A DNA stretch of 64,000 bases from Paenibacillus sp. LHD-38 (lineage in GTDB: Bacteria; Bacillota; Bacilli; Paenibacillales; Paenibacillaceae): assembly GCF_031157315.1 (NCBI RefSeq), contig NZ_JAVIFU010000029.1:21997-85996 (forward strand), in the 5' to 3' direction. The notes under the pieces are model-generated. The model saw nothing but the letters and a program-made list of their open reading frames with translations, did no database searches and had not been told where the DNA came from. A program made the translations under genes and the position numbers. This document shows, in pieces, positions 6,412-14,318 of this stretch (within the stretch, counting starts at the first letter, position 1; each line of letters opens with the position of its first letter).

Positions 6412-8778
6412 ATGATGGCGAAAAAAAAATTAGTTGTGATCGGAAACGGGATGGCGGGCGTTCGCTGTGTCGAAGAAATATTAAATATCGATCGGGATGC
6501 TTTTGAAATTACGATCTTCGGCAAAGAGCCTCATCCCAACTATAACCGTATTTTGTTGTCGAAGGTGCTTCAGGGTGACACCACCATACAAGATATTACG
6601 ATCAATGACTGGCAGTGGTATGAAGACAATCATATTCAGCTTTTTACGAACGAAACGGTAACGAATGTCGATATTGAGCGCAAGAAAATCGTTACCGAGT
6701 CCGGGAAGAGCGTCAAATACGACGAGCTTATCTTCGCTACGGGTTCCTTGCCTTTTATGCTGCCTTTGCCAGGCGCGAATAAACAGGGCGTTACAGCCTT
6801 TCGGGATATCCGCGATTGTGAAACGATGGTTGAAACCTCGAAAAGCTATGGAAAAGCTGTCGTCATCGGCGGAGGTTTGCTGGGCCTAGAAGCTGCAAGG
6901 GGGTTATTAAACCTCGGCATGAAGGTGGATGTCGTTCATATTTTTGACAGTATTATGGAAAGACAGCTTGACCGAACAGCTGCCAAAATGCTTCAGACAG
7001 AGCTCGAAAAGCAAGGAATGCGCTTTTTGCTTGAGAAGCAATCGGAAGAGATTATCGGACGGAGCCGCGTGGTTGGGCTAAAGTTCAAGGACGGTACGAA
7101 AACGGATGCCGACCTGCTTGTCATGGCTGTCGGCGTCAGACCTAACGTGCAGCTGGCTAAGGATGGAAAGATCGAAACGAACCGCGCTATCGTCGTCAAC
7201 GATTTTATGCAGACGAGTGTACCGAATGTATATGCGGTAGGAGAATGCGCGGAGCATCGCGGCATTGTATACGGTTTAGTGGCACCGCTCTATGAGCAAG
7301 GGAAGGTGCTCGCAAAAACCTTATGCGGATTGGAAAATGAAGGTTACCACGGTTCGGTGCTGGCGACCCAGCTGAAGGTTTCGGGCGTCGATGTATTCTC
7401 GGCCGGTGAATTTATGGACAGCGACGAAGTGAAGTCGTTGAAGTGGATCGACGGTATCCGCAGCACCTACAAAAAAATTGTCATACGCGATAATAAAATT
7501 GTCGGTGCGGTTCTGTTTGGAGACATCAGCGAGGGTACGAAGCTCTTAGGGATGATCAAGCAGCAGACGGATATCTCCGTCTATGAGAAGGAAATGAATG
7601 GGGCTCGCGGACAGGAAGCCGGGGAAGCCGCAATCGCGGCCATGTCCGATAAGGAACTGGTCTGCTCCTGCAATGGGGTTTCCAAAGGGACTATTATGCA
7701 GGCTATTGGGGAGCATGGCTTGCAAACGGTCGATGAAGTGAAAAAATGCACGAAAGCATCCAGCTCCTGCGGCAGCTGCAAAACGATGGTCAGCAGCATT
7801 TTGGATTATGTGCACCGTCACGGCCTCGGCCAGACCGTAGAGAAAGAAACGGTCTGCGCCTGCACAACATTTAGCCATGATGAGCTTATGATTGAAATTC
7901 AGAACCGTCGTTTTGTTGATACGGCTGAGATCATGACCGCTTTTGATTGGCAAACGGATGCAGGGTGTGAAGTTTGCCGTCCCGCGCTGGATTATTATTT
8001 AGGTGTTCATGGAACAGCCGCACCAACTACGGTCGCAGGTGAGCCAATAGGCATCCAAGCCGACGGGACTTATGCGGTTACGCCGAAAATGTATGGTGGC
8101 ATAACGACACCGGAGCAGCTGAGACAAATCGCGGACATTGTAGAGAAATACGGCATTCCTCTTGTGAAGCTGCTGGAAGGGCCGCAGCTTGGGCTGCTTG
8201 GTATAGCAGCAGCCGATGTCTCTAACGTCAAGTCGGATTTGGGAATGCTGATTAGCGGACCCGTGTACGGGAAGAGCGTGAGTACAGTCGGATCATGCAG
8301 CGGTATCAGTTATGCGGCAGATGCGATGCAGGATTCTATCTCTCTCGGTATCGCCTTGGAGAAGAAGCTGGAGCGGGTGCAATTGCCGCAAGAAATAAGG
8401 ATTGGCGTATCGGCCAGTCCCCATAACCGCGCGGGTTCGCTCACGAAGGATATCGGAATCGTTGGGGTGCCGGGCGGCTGGGAAATGTATGTAGGCGGCA
8501 GCGGTGAACGGCAGGTAAAGCCGGGTCAACTGCTGTGCACGGCCGCGACGGACGAGGAGCTGCTGACGCTTGCGGCTGCTTTCCTTCAGTATTACAGAGA
8601 AACCGGACACTACGCGGAACGGATGTCGCAATGGATTGAACGAATGAGCCTGCTGCAAATCAGGGAAGCGTTATTCGATCCGTTTCTCTTGCAATTATTA
8701 GGAAGCCGCATGGAGGAGGAGCTTTCAGCTTCGCCAGAGCAAGCAAATCAGCAGTCGACAGCTGCAGTGACAAGGTGA
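6412..8778 (+). CDS. nasB: Assimilatory nitrate reductase electron-transfer subunit (NasB), NirB-like
   Basis: This subunit should pass electrons from NAD(P)H to NasC. The 788 residues align with NasD along the whole length: FAD motif GNGMAG, NAD motif GGGLLGLEAA, two BFD-type 2Fe-2S modules (VCSCNG near 417, CGSCK near 457; VCACTTFS near 482, CEVC near 521), then a nitrite-reductase-like domain. In that last domain the siroheme ligands are mostly gone: the first motif reads CSGISYA (one Cys left, near 628) and the second reads SPHNR (near 668) instead of CPRNC. It therefore cannot be a normal nitrite reductase, and its position before nasC supports NasB. An ATG at 6415 has better spacing to GGAGG and may be the true start. 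Confidence 0.9.
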   Translation: MMAKKKLVVIGNGMAGVRCVEEILNIDRDAFEITIFGKEPHPNYNRILLSKVLQGDTTIQDITINDWQWYEDNHIQLFTNETVTNVDIERKKIVTESGKSVKYDELIFATGSLPFMLPLPGANKQGVTAFRDIRDCETMVETSKSYGKAVVIGGGLLGLEAARGLLNLGMKVDVVHIFDSIMERQLDRTAAKMLQTELEKQGMRFLLEKQSEEIIGRSRVVGLKFKDGTKTDADLLVMAVGVRPNVQLAKDGKIETNRAIVVNDFMQTSVPNVYAVGECAEHRGIVYGLVAPLYEQGKVLAKTLCGLENEGYHGSVLATQLKVSGVDVFSAGEFMDSDEVKSLKWIDGIRSTYKKIVIRDNKIVGAVLFGDISEGTKLLGMIKQQTDISVYEKEMNGARGQEAGEAAIAAMSDKELVCSCNGVSKGTIMQAIGEHGLQTVDEVKKCTKASSSCGSCKTMVSSILDYVHRHGLGQTVEKETVCACTTFSHDELMIEIQNRRFVDTAEIMTAFDWQTDAGCEVCRPALDYYLGVHGTAAPTTVAGEPIGIQADGTYAVTPKMYGGITTPEQLRQIADIVEKYGIPLVKLLEGPQLGLLGIAAADVSNVKSDLGMLISGPVYGKSVSTVGSCSGISYAADAMQDSISLGIALEKKLERVQLPQEIRIGVSASPHNRAGSLTKDIGIVGVPGGWEMYVGGSGERQVKPGQLLCTAATDEELLTLAAAFLQYYRETGHYAERMSQWIERMSLLQIREALFDPFLLQLLGSRMEEELSASPEQANQQSTAAVTR

Positions 8779-8782
8779 TCAG

Positions 8783-10924
8783 ATGAAACCATTAAAGGTG
8801 ATAACCGACAATACGGAATTCGAAGCTGCTGCCGGACATGATCATGTCATGGATACGCAGTGTCCTTTTTGCAGCGTGCAGTGCAAGATGCAGATCGTGG
8901 AGCATTTCGGCGAGAAGCGGAATACCTATACCGTTCTTCCGAAGCCAAACGCCGCTTCAGAAGGGCGGTTGTGCATCAAAGGGATGAATGCATACCAGCA
9001 TGCCTTAAGCAGTGAACGTCTTGCTTATCCGATGGCCAAAGTGGATGGGGAATTCGTAAGGGTCAGCTGGGAGGAGGCCTACAGGCTGATTCATTCCAAT
9101 TTCACGCAATTGGAGCAGCAGTACGGAAGTGATGCGATTGGGGTATACGGCGGCGGATCTCTTACCAATGAATCCGCTTATTTGCTCGGGAAGTTCGCGC
9201 GGGTCGCGCTGCGAACCAAATATATCGATTATAATGGGCGGTTTTGTATGTCTGCGGCGGCGTCGGCAGGCAATAAGGCTTTTGGAATTGACCGCGGCTT
9301 GACCAACCAGTTGTCGGATATTCCGCTCGCACGGTGCATCATTTTGGCTGGGACGAATATTGCGGAATGCCAGCCTACGCTCATGCCTTATTTTACGAGG
9401 GCGAAGGAGAATGGGGCTTTCATCATAGCGATTGATCCTAGAAATACGGGTACGACCGAACTGGCGGATTTGCATTTAAAGGTGAAGCCGGGGATGGATG
9501 CCGCTTTAGTCAACGGCATGTTAAAAGTGATCGTAGACGATGGTTATGTGGATGAAGGCTTTGCGAAGGAACGGACCAATGGTTTTGGCGAGCTAAAGGA
9601 GCATCTAGCGAACGTTGACTTAAACGATATCGCAGAGATGACAGGAGTTCCGCTGGAGCAAATTCGCGGGGCTGCTGAAGCATTCGGCAAAGCAGCAACC
9701 GGTATGGTGTTTACCGCAAGGGGAGTAGAGCAGCAGACAGATGGGTACATGGCTGTGCGTAATTTCCTAAATATGGCGTTGATTACCGGGAAAATAGGGA
9801 AAGAAGGCTGCGGTTACGGTGCGATTACCGGACAAGGAAACGGTCAAGGGGGCAGGGAGCACGGACAAAAGGCTGATCAGCTTCCTGGCTACCGATCGAT
9901 TGAAAATCCGGCAGATCGTGCCTATATCGCAGAGGTATGGGGCGTGCAGCCTGATGAATTGCCGGGAAAAGGCGTCTCTGCTTATGAAATGATGGAAAAA
10001 GTCCATGAAGAGGAGATACGTGCGCTGTTCGTCATGGGCTCTAATCCGATCGTATCCAATCCGAACGCCAACTTTGTGGAAGAGGGGCTGCGTAAGCTGC
10101 AGTTCCTTGTGGTAGCGGACATGTTTCTCTCGGAAACGGCAAGAATGGCGGATTTGATATTGCCTACGTCCTCGTATTTGGAGAATGAAGGCACGTTAAC
10201 CAACCTGGAAGGCCGTGTCCTATTGCGGGAGGCTAGTCGTGTTGTTTTAGATGAAGTGAAGCATGATTGGGAGATCCTGTGCAGCATTGCAGAAACGCTT
10301 GGGAAAGAATCGTATTTCTCCTACACAGCGGCGGAACAAATCTTCGAGGAGCTTCGTGTTGCGAGCCGCGGAGGGATTGCTGATTATTATGGCATCACCT
10401 ATGACCGGCTGCGGAAGGAAGAAGGCGTTTATTGGCCTTGCCCAAGCCTGGACCATCCAGGTGAAAAACGATTATTCGAAACGTCGTTTGCGCATCCGGG
10501 CGGCAAGGCGGATCTGATTGCGGTAGAAAATCATTTTCCCGCCGAGCAGGTTAGCGGAGAGTTTCCTCTGTATTTGACAACCGGTCGGGTGCTCTCGCAT
10601 TATTTGACAGGTGTTCAAACCCGGAGAAGCCATACGCTGGCGGCGCGCAGCTTTGAATCCTTTATGGAAATCCATCCGGCGACGGCCCAAAAGTACCGGA
10701 TCGAGGATGACTCTTTAATACGGCTGGAATCGAAGCGGGGAGGCATCGTAGTCCGCAGCAAGCTGACGAGGGAGATCCGCGAGGATACGGTATTCGTGCC
10801 CATGCATTGGGGCGATATTCAAAATGTTAACAAAATTACGAATCAAGCGCTTGATCCGACATGCAGAATGCCTGGGTTTAAAGTATGTGCGGTTAACGCA
10901 AGGCCCCTTGTAGAGTCCGTATAA
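8783..10924 (+). CDS. nasC: Assimilatory nitrate reductase catalytic subunit (NasC)
   Basis: Molybdopterin oxidoreductase of 713 residues that reduces nitrate to nitrite in the cytoplasm. The N-terminus binds a 4Fe-4S cluster through C-x2-C-x3-C (CPFCSVQC, about 27-34) plus GRLCIKG (about 62-68). Conserved molybdopterin regions follow (GSLTNESAY, NGRFCMSAAASAG, LAGTNIAECQP, TGQGNGQGGREHGQKAD), and the C-terminal dinucleotide-binding domain begins near FPLYLTTGRVL. No twin-arginine signal is present. The Asp/Cys ligand position carries NGRFCMS, as in assimilatory enzymes. It begins 4 bp after nasB with an AGGTGAT site. Electrons come from NasB. No siroheme or molybdenum cofactor biosynthesis gene follows. 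Confidence 0.96.
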   Translation: MKPLKVITDNTEFEAAAGHDHVMDTQCPFCSVQCKMQIVEHFGEKRNTYTVLPKPNAASEGRLCIKGMNAYQHALSSERLAYPMAKVDGEFVRVSWEEAYRLIHSNFTQLEQQYGSDAIGVYGGGSLTNESAYLLGKFARVALRTKYIDYNGRFCMSAAASAGNKAFGIDRGLTNQLSDIPLARCIILAGTNIAECQPTLMPYFTRAKENGAFIIAIDPRNTGTTELADLHLKVKPGMDAALVNGMLKVIVDDGYVDEGFAKERTNGFGELKEHLANVDLNDIAEMTGVPLEQIRGAAEAFGKAATGMVFTARGVEQQTDGYMAVRNFLNMALITGKIGKEGCGYGAITGQGNGQGGREHGQKADQLPGYRSIENPADRAYIAEVWGVQPDELPGKGVSAYEMMEKVHEEEIRALFVMGSNPIVSNPNANFVEEGLRKLQFLVVADMFLSETARMADLILPTSSYLENEGTLTNLEGRVLLREASRVVLDEVKHDWEILCSIAETLGKESYFSYTAAEQIFEELRVASRGGIADYYGITYDRLRKEEGVYWPCPSLDHPGEKRLFETSFAHPGGKADLIAVENHFPAEQVSGEFPLYLTTGRVLSHYLTGVQTRRSHTLAARSFESFMEIHPATAQKYRIEDDSLIRLESKRGGIVVRSKLTREIREDTVFVPMHWGDIQNVNKITNQALDPTCRMPGFKVCAVNARPLVESV

Positions 10925-11032
10925 AATAGTCAACAATCTTTGAGTGTTAAACAGCGGAAGGGGTTGTCCCAAAAGTAGTAAGCTCGCTGGAGAGATAGCT
11001 CGCTTTGAACAGAAATGTTGGAAAACATAAAA

Positions 11033-11073
11033 AAAATAGCGCTGCAGTGGGCTATTCCTGTAGCGCTATTTTT
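11033..11073 (-). terminator. Bidirectional hairpin at IS end
   Basis: AAAATAGCGCT...AGCGCTATTTTT stem with A-run and T-run on the two sides. It can end the transposase transcript on the minus strand and the nas operon transcript on the plus strand, since no other terminator follows nasC. Confidence 0.65.
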
Positions 11074-11730
11074 CTGTTCTGGTCTATGGCTGCTTGCTTA
11101 AGTAGATTATGGGCAAGCGAAAGCCACCCGACCCCTAGGCTTACTTTTGGCAAGCCGCGAAGCAGGAACCGCCGGAATCCCCGGTTATTCTTCATCTGCC
11201 CGAATACACTTTCGGGTTCAATCATTCGTCTCACCGACAGCGCATAACCTTCCTCGCTGCGCAGCTTTTCCCGCACCTGCTGCTTGTAACGCATGTATCT
11301 TAGACTCACTCGAACCTCTCGGTCGCCTTGCGCCTTCGTACAAGCGGGTTTGATGGGGCACCCTTCACAGCTCACACTGCGGTAATGACGATGTCGGATT
11401 TCAAATCCACTTTCTGTTGTATCTTTACTTTCATAGTGAAAGACAAGTTTCTGGCCATTCGCGCATGTCCACGTATTTCCTCCTCGTCGTAATGCCCATT
11501 GTCAAGCTTACTGATGTCCGTTTGCCATTTCATCGGTTTTTCCTTATGATACGTGCTGGATTTGACCAACGCCTCAAGCTCTTCCTGTTCTAGATAAGCC
11601 GAGTTCTCTTCTCCGCCCTATCCAGCATCTGCGATGATTGTTCCCGGCAGTTTTCCAAGTGCGGCTTTCAATTTCTCTAAATGCGGTTTCAAGCATCGTG
11701 TATCCGTAAGGCTTTAGTCTCGCAAATCCA
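11052..11730 (-). pseudogene. Transposase fragment, IS1182 group
   Basis: Read leftward, the fragment runs TDTRCLKPHLEKL, then TIIADAG, an in-frame TAG where family members have a Tyr, then GGEENSAYLEQEELEALVKS and KWQTDISKLDNGHY. A frameshift follows at about 11460, after which CANGQKLVFHYESK, FEIRHRHYRSVSCEGCPIK and the C-terminal SVFGQMKNNRGFRRFL and GLPKVSLGVGWLSLAHNLLK segments continue in another frame. The N-terminal half is missing. One nonsense change, one frameshift and truncation make it a clear pseudogene. The family call rests on the CxGCPxKxxC and ESVFGQMKNNRGFRRF stretches. Confidence 0.8.
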
Positions 11731-11760
11731 GGGCATCCTCTTAGCCGCCAGCCGCTCCAG

Positions 11761-11985
11761 TACACTGCAGTTTCTGCAGCAGAATTACGGAATACGCTTC
11801 TTTATTTTAGCTGCAATGCATTTACTACAGCAGAATTGACACCACACGTTCCTAATCGCTCAAAAATAGGCACTCCCATTGCAGAAACTGCATTGTACAC
11901 CTCGATCCTACTCGTTTTTTGTCCATACATTGCAGAAACTACAACGTAGAACTCTGACCGTACTTTTATTACTCTTAGCTTCTGC
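11761..11985. repeat. Diverged ~50-60-bp repeat array
   Basis: Four motifs related to TTGCAGAAACTGCA or its inverse recur at about 11766, 11828, 11880 and 11932, each followed by a pyrimidine-rich stretch of 35-45 bp. Two units share TTGCAGAAACT exactly (11880, 11932) and two share ACAGCAGAATT / TGCAGCAGAATT. A 69-codon minus-strand frame spans it, but the repeat structure suggests it is not a gene. The stretch 11986-12155 beyond it holds no feature I can support. Confidence 0.6.
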
Positions 11986-12155
11986 AAGACCGTACGTCCA
12001 AAAATTTTCAAAAAACATTTAGACTGAGAACCCCATTACACCCGATAGAAATCGACCGCGTTGCTGCAGCAATCGCCGCATGCTCAAACTTAAATCGACG
12101 CCTCCGTATGCCGCTCGGCAACAACGCCAAATCACCAAGAAACCATTTGTTTTCA

Positions 12156-12254
12156 CAAGCGTAAACGGCTGTCGCCGCCCTCTGTGGCAAAAGCTGTCGT
12201 TTCGCGGAGATATATAAGCACATTTATAAGTGAAAACTTATAAATTCTTATATA
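12156..12254 (-). repeat. 100-bp intergenic repeat, copy 2
   Basis: Inverted copy of 1841-1940, differing at only a few positions over about 98 bp, including the TTTATAAG/CTTATAAA hairpin and the ACGGC-type (here GCGGC) hairpin. Read in repeat orientation it follows the T-run of the hairpin at 12264-12307. Confidence 0.85.
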
Positions 12255-12263
12255 TTGAAAAAA

Positions 12264-12307
12264 GGGCTGTCTCTCGGGTCTTCAGACCTTTTGAGACAGC
12301 TCCTTTT
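12264..12307 (-). terminator. Bidirectional terminator
   Basis: GGGCTGTCTC...GAGACAGCTC outer stem with an inner GGTCT/AGACC stem, A-run on the left and T-run on the right. On the minus strand it follows the gene at 12357-12728. Confidence 0.75.
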
Positions 12308-12356
12308 TGCGCACTGCGAAAAAATGAATAGGTTTATGTGTCCGATAGTAATTTCT

Positions 12357-12728
12357 TTATGCCCTGCTCTTCGTCTTAAGCCGTCCAATTGTTGCGACTC
12401 GTGCTTTTTTGCGGGAATATTTATTTTTCATTCTTGTTTTCTTGCTAGGCATGCTAGATACAAATGCTTTCGTGCCCATTAATGAACCTACCATCTTGAA
12501 AGCCGGCTGGATCTGTTGAAAGATACCCCAAAATTGCTGGACCTTTCCCATTATTGACATGATTCCGTCAATCCCGCCGAGTCGTGACGATGCCGTGTTT
12601 TCTCGTTCTATCGATTGCGAATAGGAAAGGTCTGCTGGTTCCGTCAGGTCGGGACCACTTAATGGCTCACTTTCAGCAGGAAGAAATTCACTTGTACGGA
12701 CTCTTTTCATTTTCTTCACTTCTACCAC
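12357..12728 (-). CDS. Hypothetical protein, Met/Gln-rich helix and basic tail
   Basis: Product of up to 123 residues from a GTG at 12728, or 117 from the ATG at 12710. It has a polar acidic N-terminus, a hydrophobic Gly/Met/Gln/Phe stretch (GGIDGIMSIMGKVQQFWGIF and PAFKMVGSLMG, about residues 52-86) and a very basic tail (KKTRMKNKYSRKKAR). The layout resembles small spore or coat-associated proteins of paenibacilli, but I do not recognise a named family. The start is unclear: a better ribosome site (AGGAG) precedes another short frame beginning at 12762 that overlaps it. Either the two are translationally coupled or one frameshift separates them. A terminator lies 50 bp downstream. Confidence 0.6.
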   Translation of the reverse strand: MVEVKKMKRVRTSEFLPAESEPLSGPDLTEPADLSYSQSIERENTASSRLGGIDGIMSIMGKVQQFWGIFQQIQPAFKMVGSLMGTKAFVSSMPSKKTRMKNKYSRKKARVATIGRLKTKSRA

Positions 12729-12762
12729 ATTCCTTTTCTCCAGTAGTATTTTGACGATTCAT
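12688..12762 (-). CDS. Overlapping 24-codon leader frame
   Basis: ATG at 12762, 8 nt after TAGGAG, gives MNRQNTTGEKECGRSEENEK and four more residues (SPYK), then TGA. It overlaps the first 14 codons of the 123-residue gene in another frame. Its polar character continues that of the downstream N-terminus, so a single indel may have split one gene. It could also be a coupling leader. Confidence 0.35.
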   Translation of the reverse strand: MNRQNTTGEKECGRSEENEKSPYK

Positions 12763-12976
12763 AAGCTAGTCTCCTAAAGAAGGCTCGTAAAAATCAAAAC
12801 AGCTATTTTCAGACCATCAAGAGGAGGGTATACGTATTCCGAACACAGACTCACGTCTGAGTATATTTTAAGATATGTTTCGTTTTAGCAGCTTGTTTGT
12901 GTGTTTGCTACAGTAACAATCTTCCAGTATCATTAGTCTAATTGATAGGGTAATAATACAATCCCGGATACCAAAA

Positions 12977-13022
12977 AAACCGGAAGACGAACACTTTGAT
13001 CAAAGTGTTCGTCTTCCGGTTT
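12977..13022 (-). terminator. 46-bp perfect palindrome, terminator
   Basis: All 46 bp are self-complementary around a central GATC (arms AAACCGGAAGACGAACACTT and mirror). On the minus strand it is followed by a run of T, 40 bp after the stop of the gene at 13062. On the plus strand the T-run is only three. The rest of 12763-13061 holds no gene I can support. Confidence 0.85.
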
Positions 13023-13061
13023 CTCGGATCTTCCGTTATCGCCAATTTTGCTCGAATCCGC

Positions 13062-14015
13062 CTAAACGCCCCGTTCTTTATGGGCAGGAAGAAAGTCCTC
13101 ATCCCATTTATATCTCTCGTTGTAAATGCTCATAACCTCTTCGTATAAAGGTCCGAAGCTTGATTTCGGGCTGCTCTCAATGATTCGGTAAAGCCGCAGA
13201 AAACGGTCTTTGGGAAGCTTGCGTGCATATCGCATAATTAAATAAGGATAGAGCGTAAGGTACCGCTTCATCCGGACTGCGGCGCCGGCAACGCCGACTA
13301 GTATGCTTTCGCCATGCTCCATTTTCAGAATATGGCCTTCATGAAGCAAAATATAACGGAAAGTATTTTCCTTCAGCAGGTCACGCCTGATCTTTGCGAG
13401 TTCGCCGATATATTCGACAAGATCGGGATCAAAATGGTCCATAAGCAGCGGTTCCAGCATAAGGTCCATGTCCTTGCGCAGCACGAACGATTGAAGCAGT
13501 AAAATCTGCTCGATCCGAAGCTGGTCGGTATGAACGAGAGCGCCGATTTCCCGCAGCATCTCATAGGCGAGCGGTTTATCGCCGCTATGAAACACTTTTA
13601 TGGCCGTTTCCCGGTCATTGGCAAGACCGGCTATGAGGGGATAAGCCTCCCTGTGAAATAATTTTTCAAGTTCTAAGCGCAAAAGTGCAGGGGTCGACCG
13701 TCTCTGCATCGTCCATAATAGAGCGAGTAGCGCCGTGCCTCCTATAGCGAGCAGTATAGTCTGCATCGTTGAACCGCTCATTACTAGACCGATAGCCGTA
13801 ATGAGCAGTACGGTGAGCCGTGATCCCCACAGCGACCGCCGCAGCGTGGAGGCAGCCAATTCTTCCACCTTTTGCAGGGCGGATTTACCGCATACAGGAC
13901 ATTCCGTTTCGCCGAGTACAGTAAAATGTCTGCAGTGCCGGCAAATTTTAAGCTTATCGTAAGGATAGCGTGTTTTAATATAAGGGGTAAGCAGTATCGG
14001 CAGCTTTTTCATCAT
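13062..14015 (-). CDS. Zinc-ribbon membrane protein of the tubulin/vWA/GTPase cluster
   Basis: The 317 residues begin with a short lead, then a zinc ribbon of two Cys pairs (CRHC near 24-27 and CPVC near 39-42). Two closely spaced hydrophobic helices follow (about 67-100). A soluble helical C-terminal domain of about 210 residues contains repeated Leu/Glu-rich helices. This predicts a membrane-anchored cytoplasmic protein. I do not recognise the C-terminal domain. The start ATG overlaps the stop of the upstream 51-codon gene (ATGA), so the two are coupled. It is divergent from the vWA/tubulin-like operon and shares its 150-bp control region, which is the main reason to assign it to that system. 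Confidence 0.75.
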   Translation of the reverse strand: MMKKLPILLTPYIKTRYPYDKLKICRHCRHFTVLGETECPVCGKSALQKVEELAASTLRRSLWGSRLTVLLITAIGLVMSGSTMQTILLAIGGTALLALLWTMQRRSTPALLRLELEKLFHREAYPLIAGLANDRETAIKVFHSGDKPLAYEMLREIGALVHTDQLRIEQILLLQSFVLRKDMDLMLEPLLMDHFDPDLVEYIGELAKIRRDLLKENTFRYILLHEGHILKMEHGESILVGVAGAAVRMKRYLTLYPYLIMRYARKLPKDRFLRLYRIIESSPKSSFGPLYEEVMSIYNERYKWDEDFLPAHKERGV

Positions 14016-14167
14016 TCGCGATCACGCTGCCCGCTGCTTTTTAAAATAGATAAGACAAGCTTATTCAGCTGCTCTGGAGACGGGGCCCTTCTCCGGCGCG
14101 AGCGGTAGCTGAAGATGCTGATCATGACAAAAAGAAACACTAGCCCGAGACAGACGTATGTAACCAT
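14012..14167 (-). CDS. 51-residue single-helix membrane protein
   Basis: Starts MVTYVCLGLVFLFVMISIFS, one transmembrane helix, followed by a strongly basic stretch (YRSRRRRAP) and a short helix ending SSGQRDRE. The positive charge after the helix predicts an N-out, C-in topology. ATG is preceded by AGAGGAAC. Its TGA overlaps the ATG of the zinc-ribbon gene by 4 nt, the usual sign of translational coupling and good evidence that this short frame is real. Family unknown. It is a likely small membrane partner of the cluster. Confidence 0.65.
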   Translation of the reverse strand: MVTYVCLGLVFLFVMISIFSYRSRRRRAPSPEQLNKLVLSILKSSGQRDRE

Positions 14168-14213
14168 GTGCTGTTCCTCTCTTACAGTAAAAGTGATTTC
14201 TGAAAACCTATCA

Positions 14214-14237
14214 GGTATACTTAATTAATAGTATACC
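14214..14237. promoter_or_regulatory. Inverted repeat in divergent control region
   Basis: GGTATAC-TTAATTAATA-GTATACC: perfect 7-bp arms with a 10-bp AT-rich centre, midway between the divergent starts at 14167 and 14319. A dimeric regulator binding both promoters is the simplest reading. The TATAC elements could also form back-to-back -10 boxes. Confidence 0.5.
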
Positions 14238-14318
14238 ATTTTACTGGAAGCAGTGACTAACAGTGACTATTGGACTATCAGGATAGATCCGTTCGTCCCA
14301 TTACAAAGGAGTACAAAT

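Larger units (their letters stand above)
10960..11765 (-). mobile_element. Remnant of an IS1182-type insertion sequence
   Basis: The left end (10960-10976) reads GGGGTTGTCCCAAAAGT, the kind of terminal repeat seen in IS1182-group elements. Inside are a hairpin terminator and a decayed, N-terminally truncated transposase on the minus strand. I find no matching right end: homology fades near 11730 and unrelated repeats begin at about 11761. It is inactive. Confidence 0.75.

Noticed and set aside
6412..8778. Second active nitrite reductase large subunit
   Set aside because: Three of the four siroheme/4Fe-4S cysteines are replaced, and the gene precedes nasC, which fits NasB.
11761..11985. CRISPR-like spacing of repeats
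   Set aside because: Units are diverged, change orientation and lack constant direct repeats; no cas genes are near.
11802..12223. Two minus-strand frames of 69 and 71 codons
   Set aside because: They run through the ~55-bp repeat array and the 100-bp repeat; no ribosome site and repeat-derived sequence. Treated as repeats, not genes.
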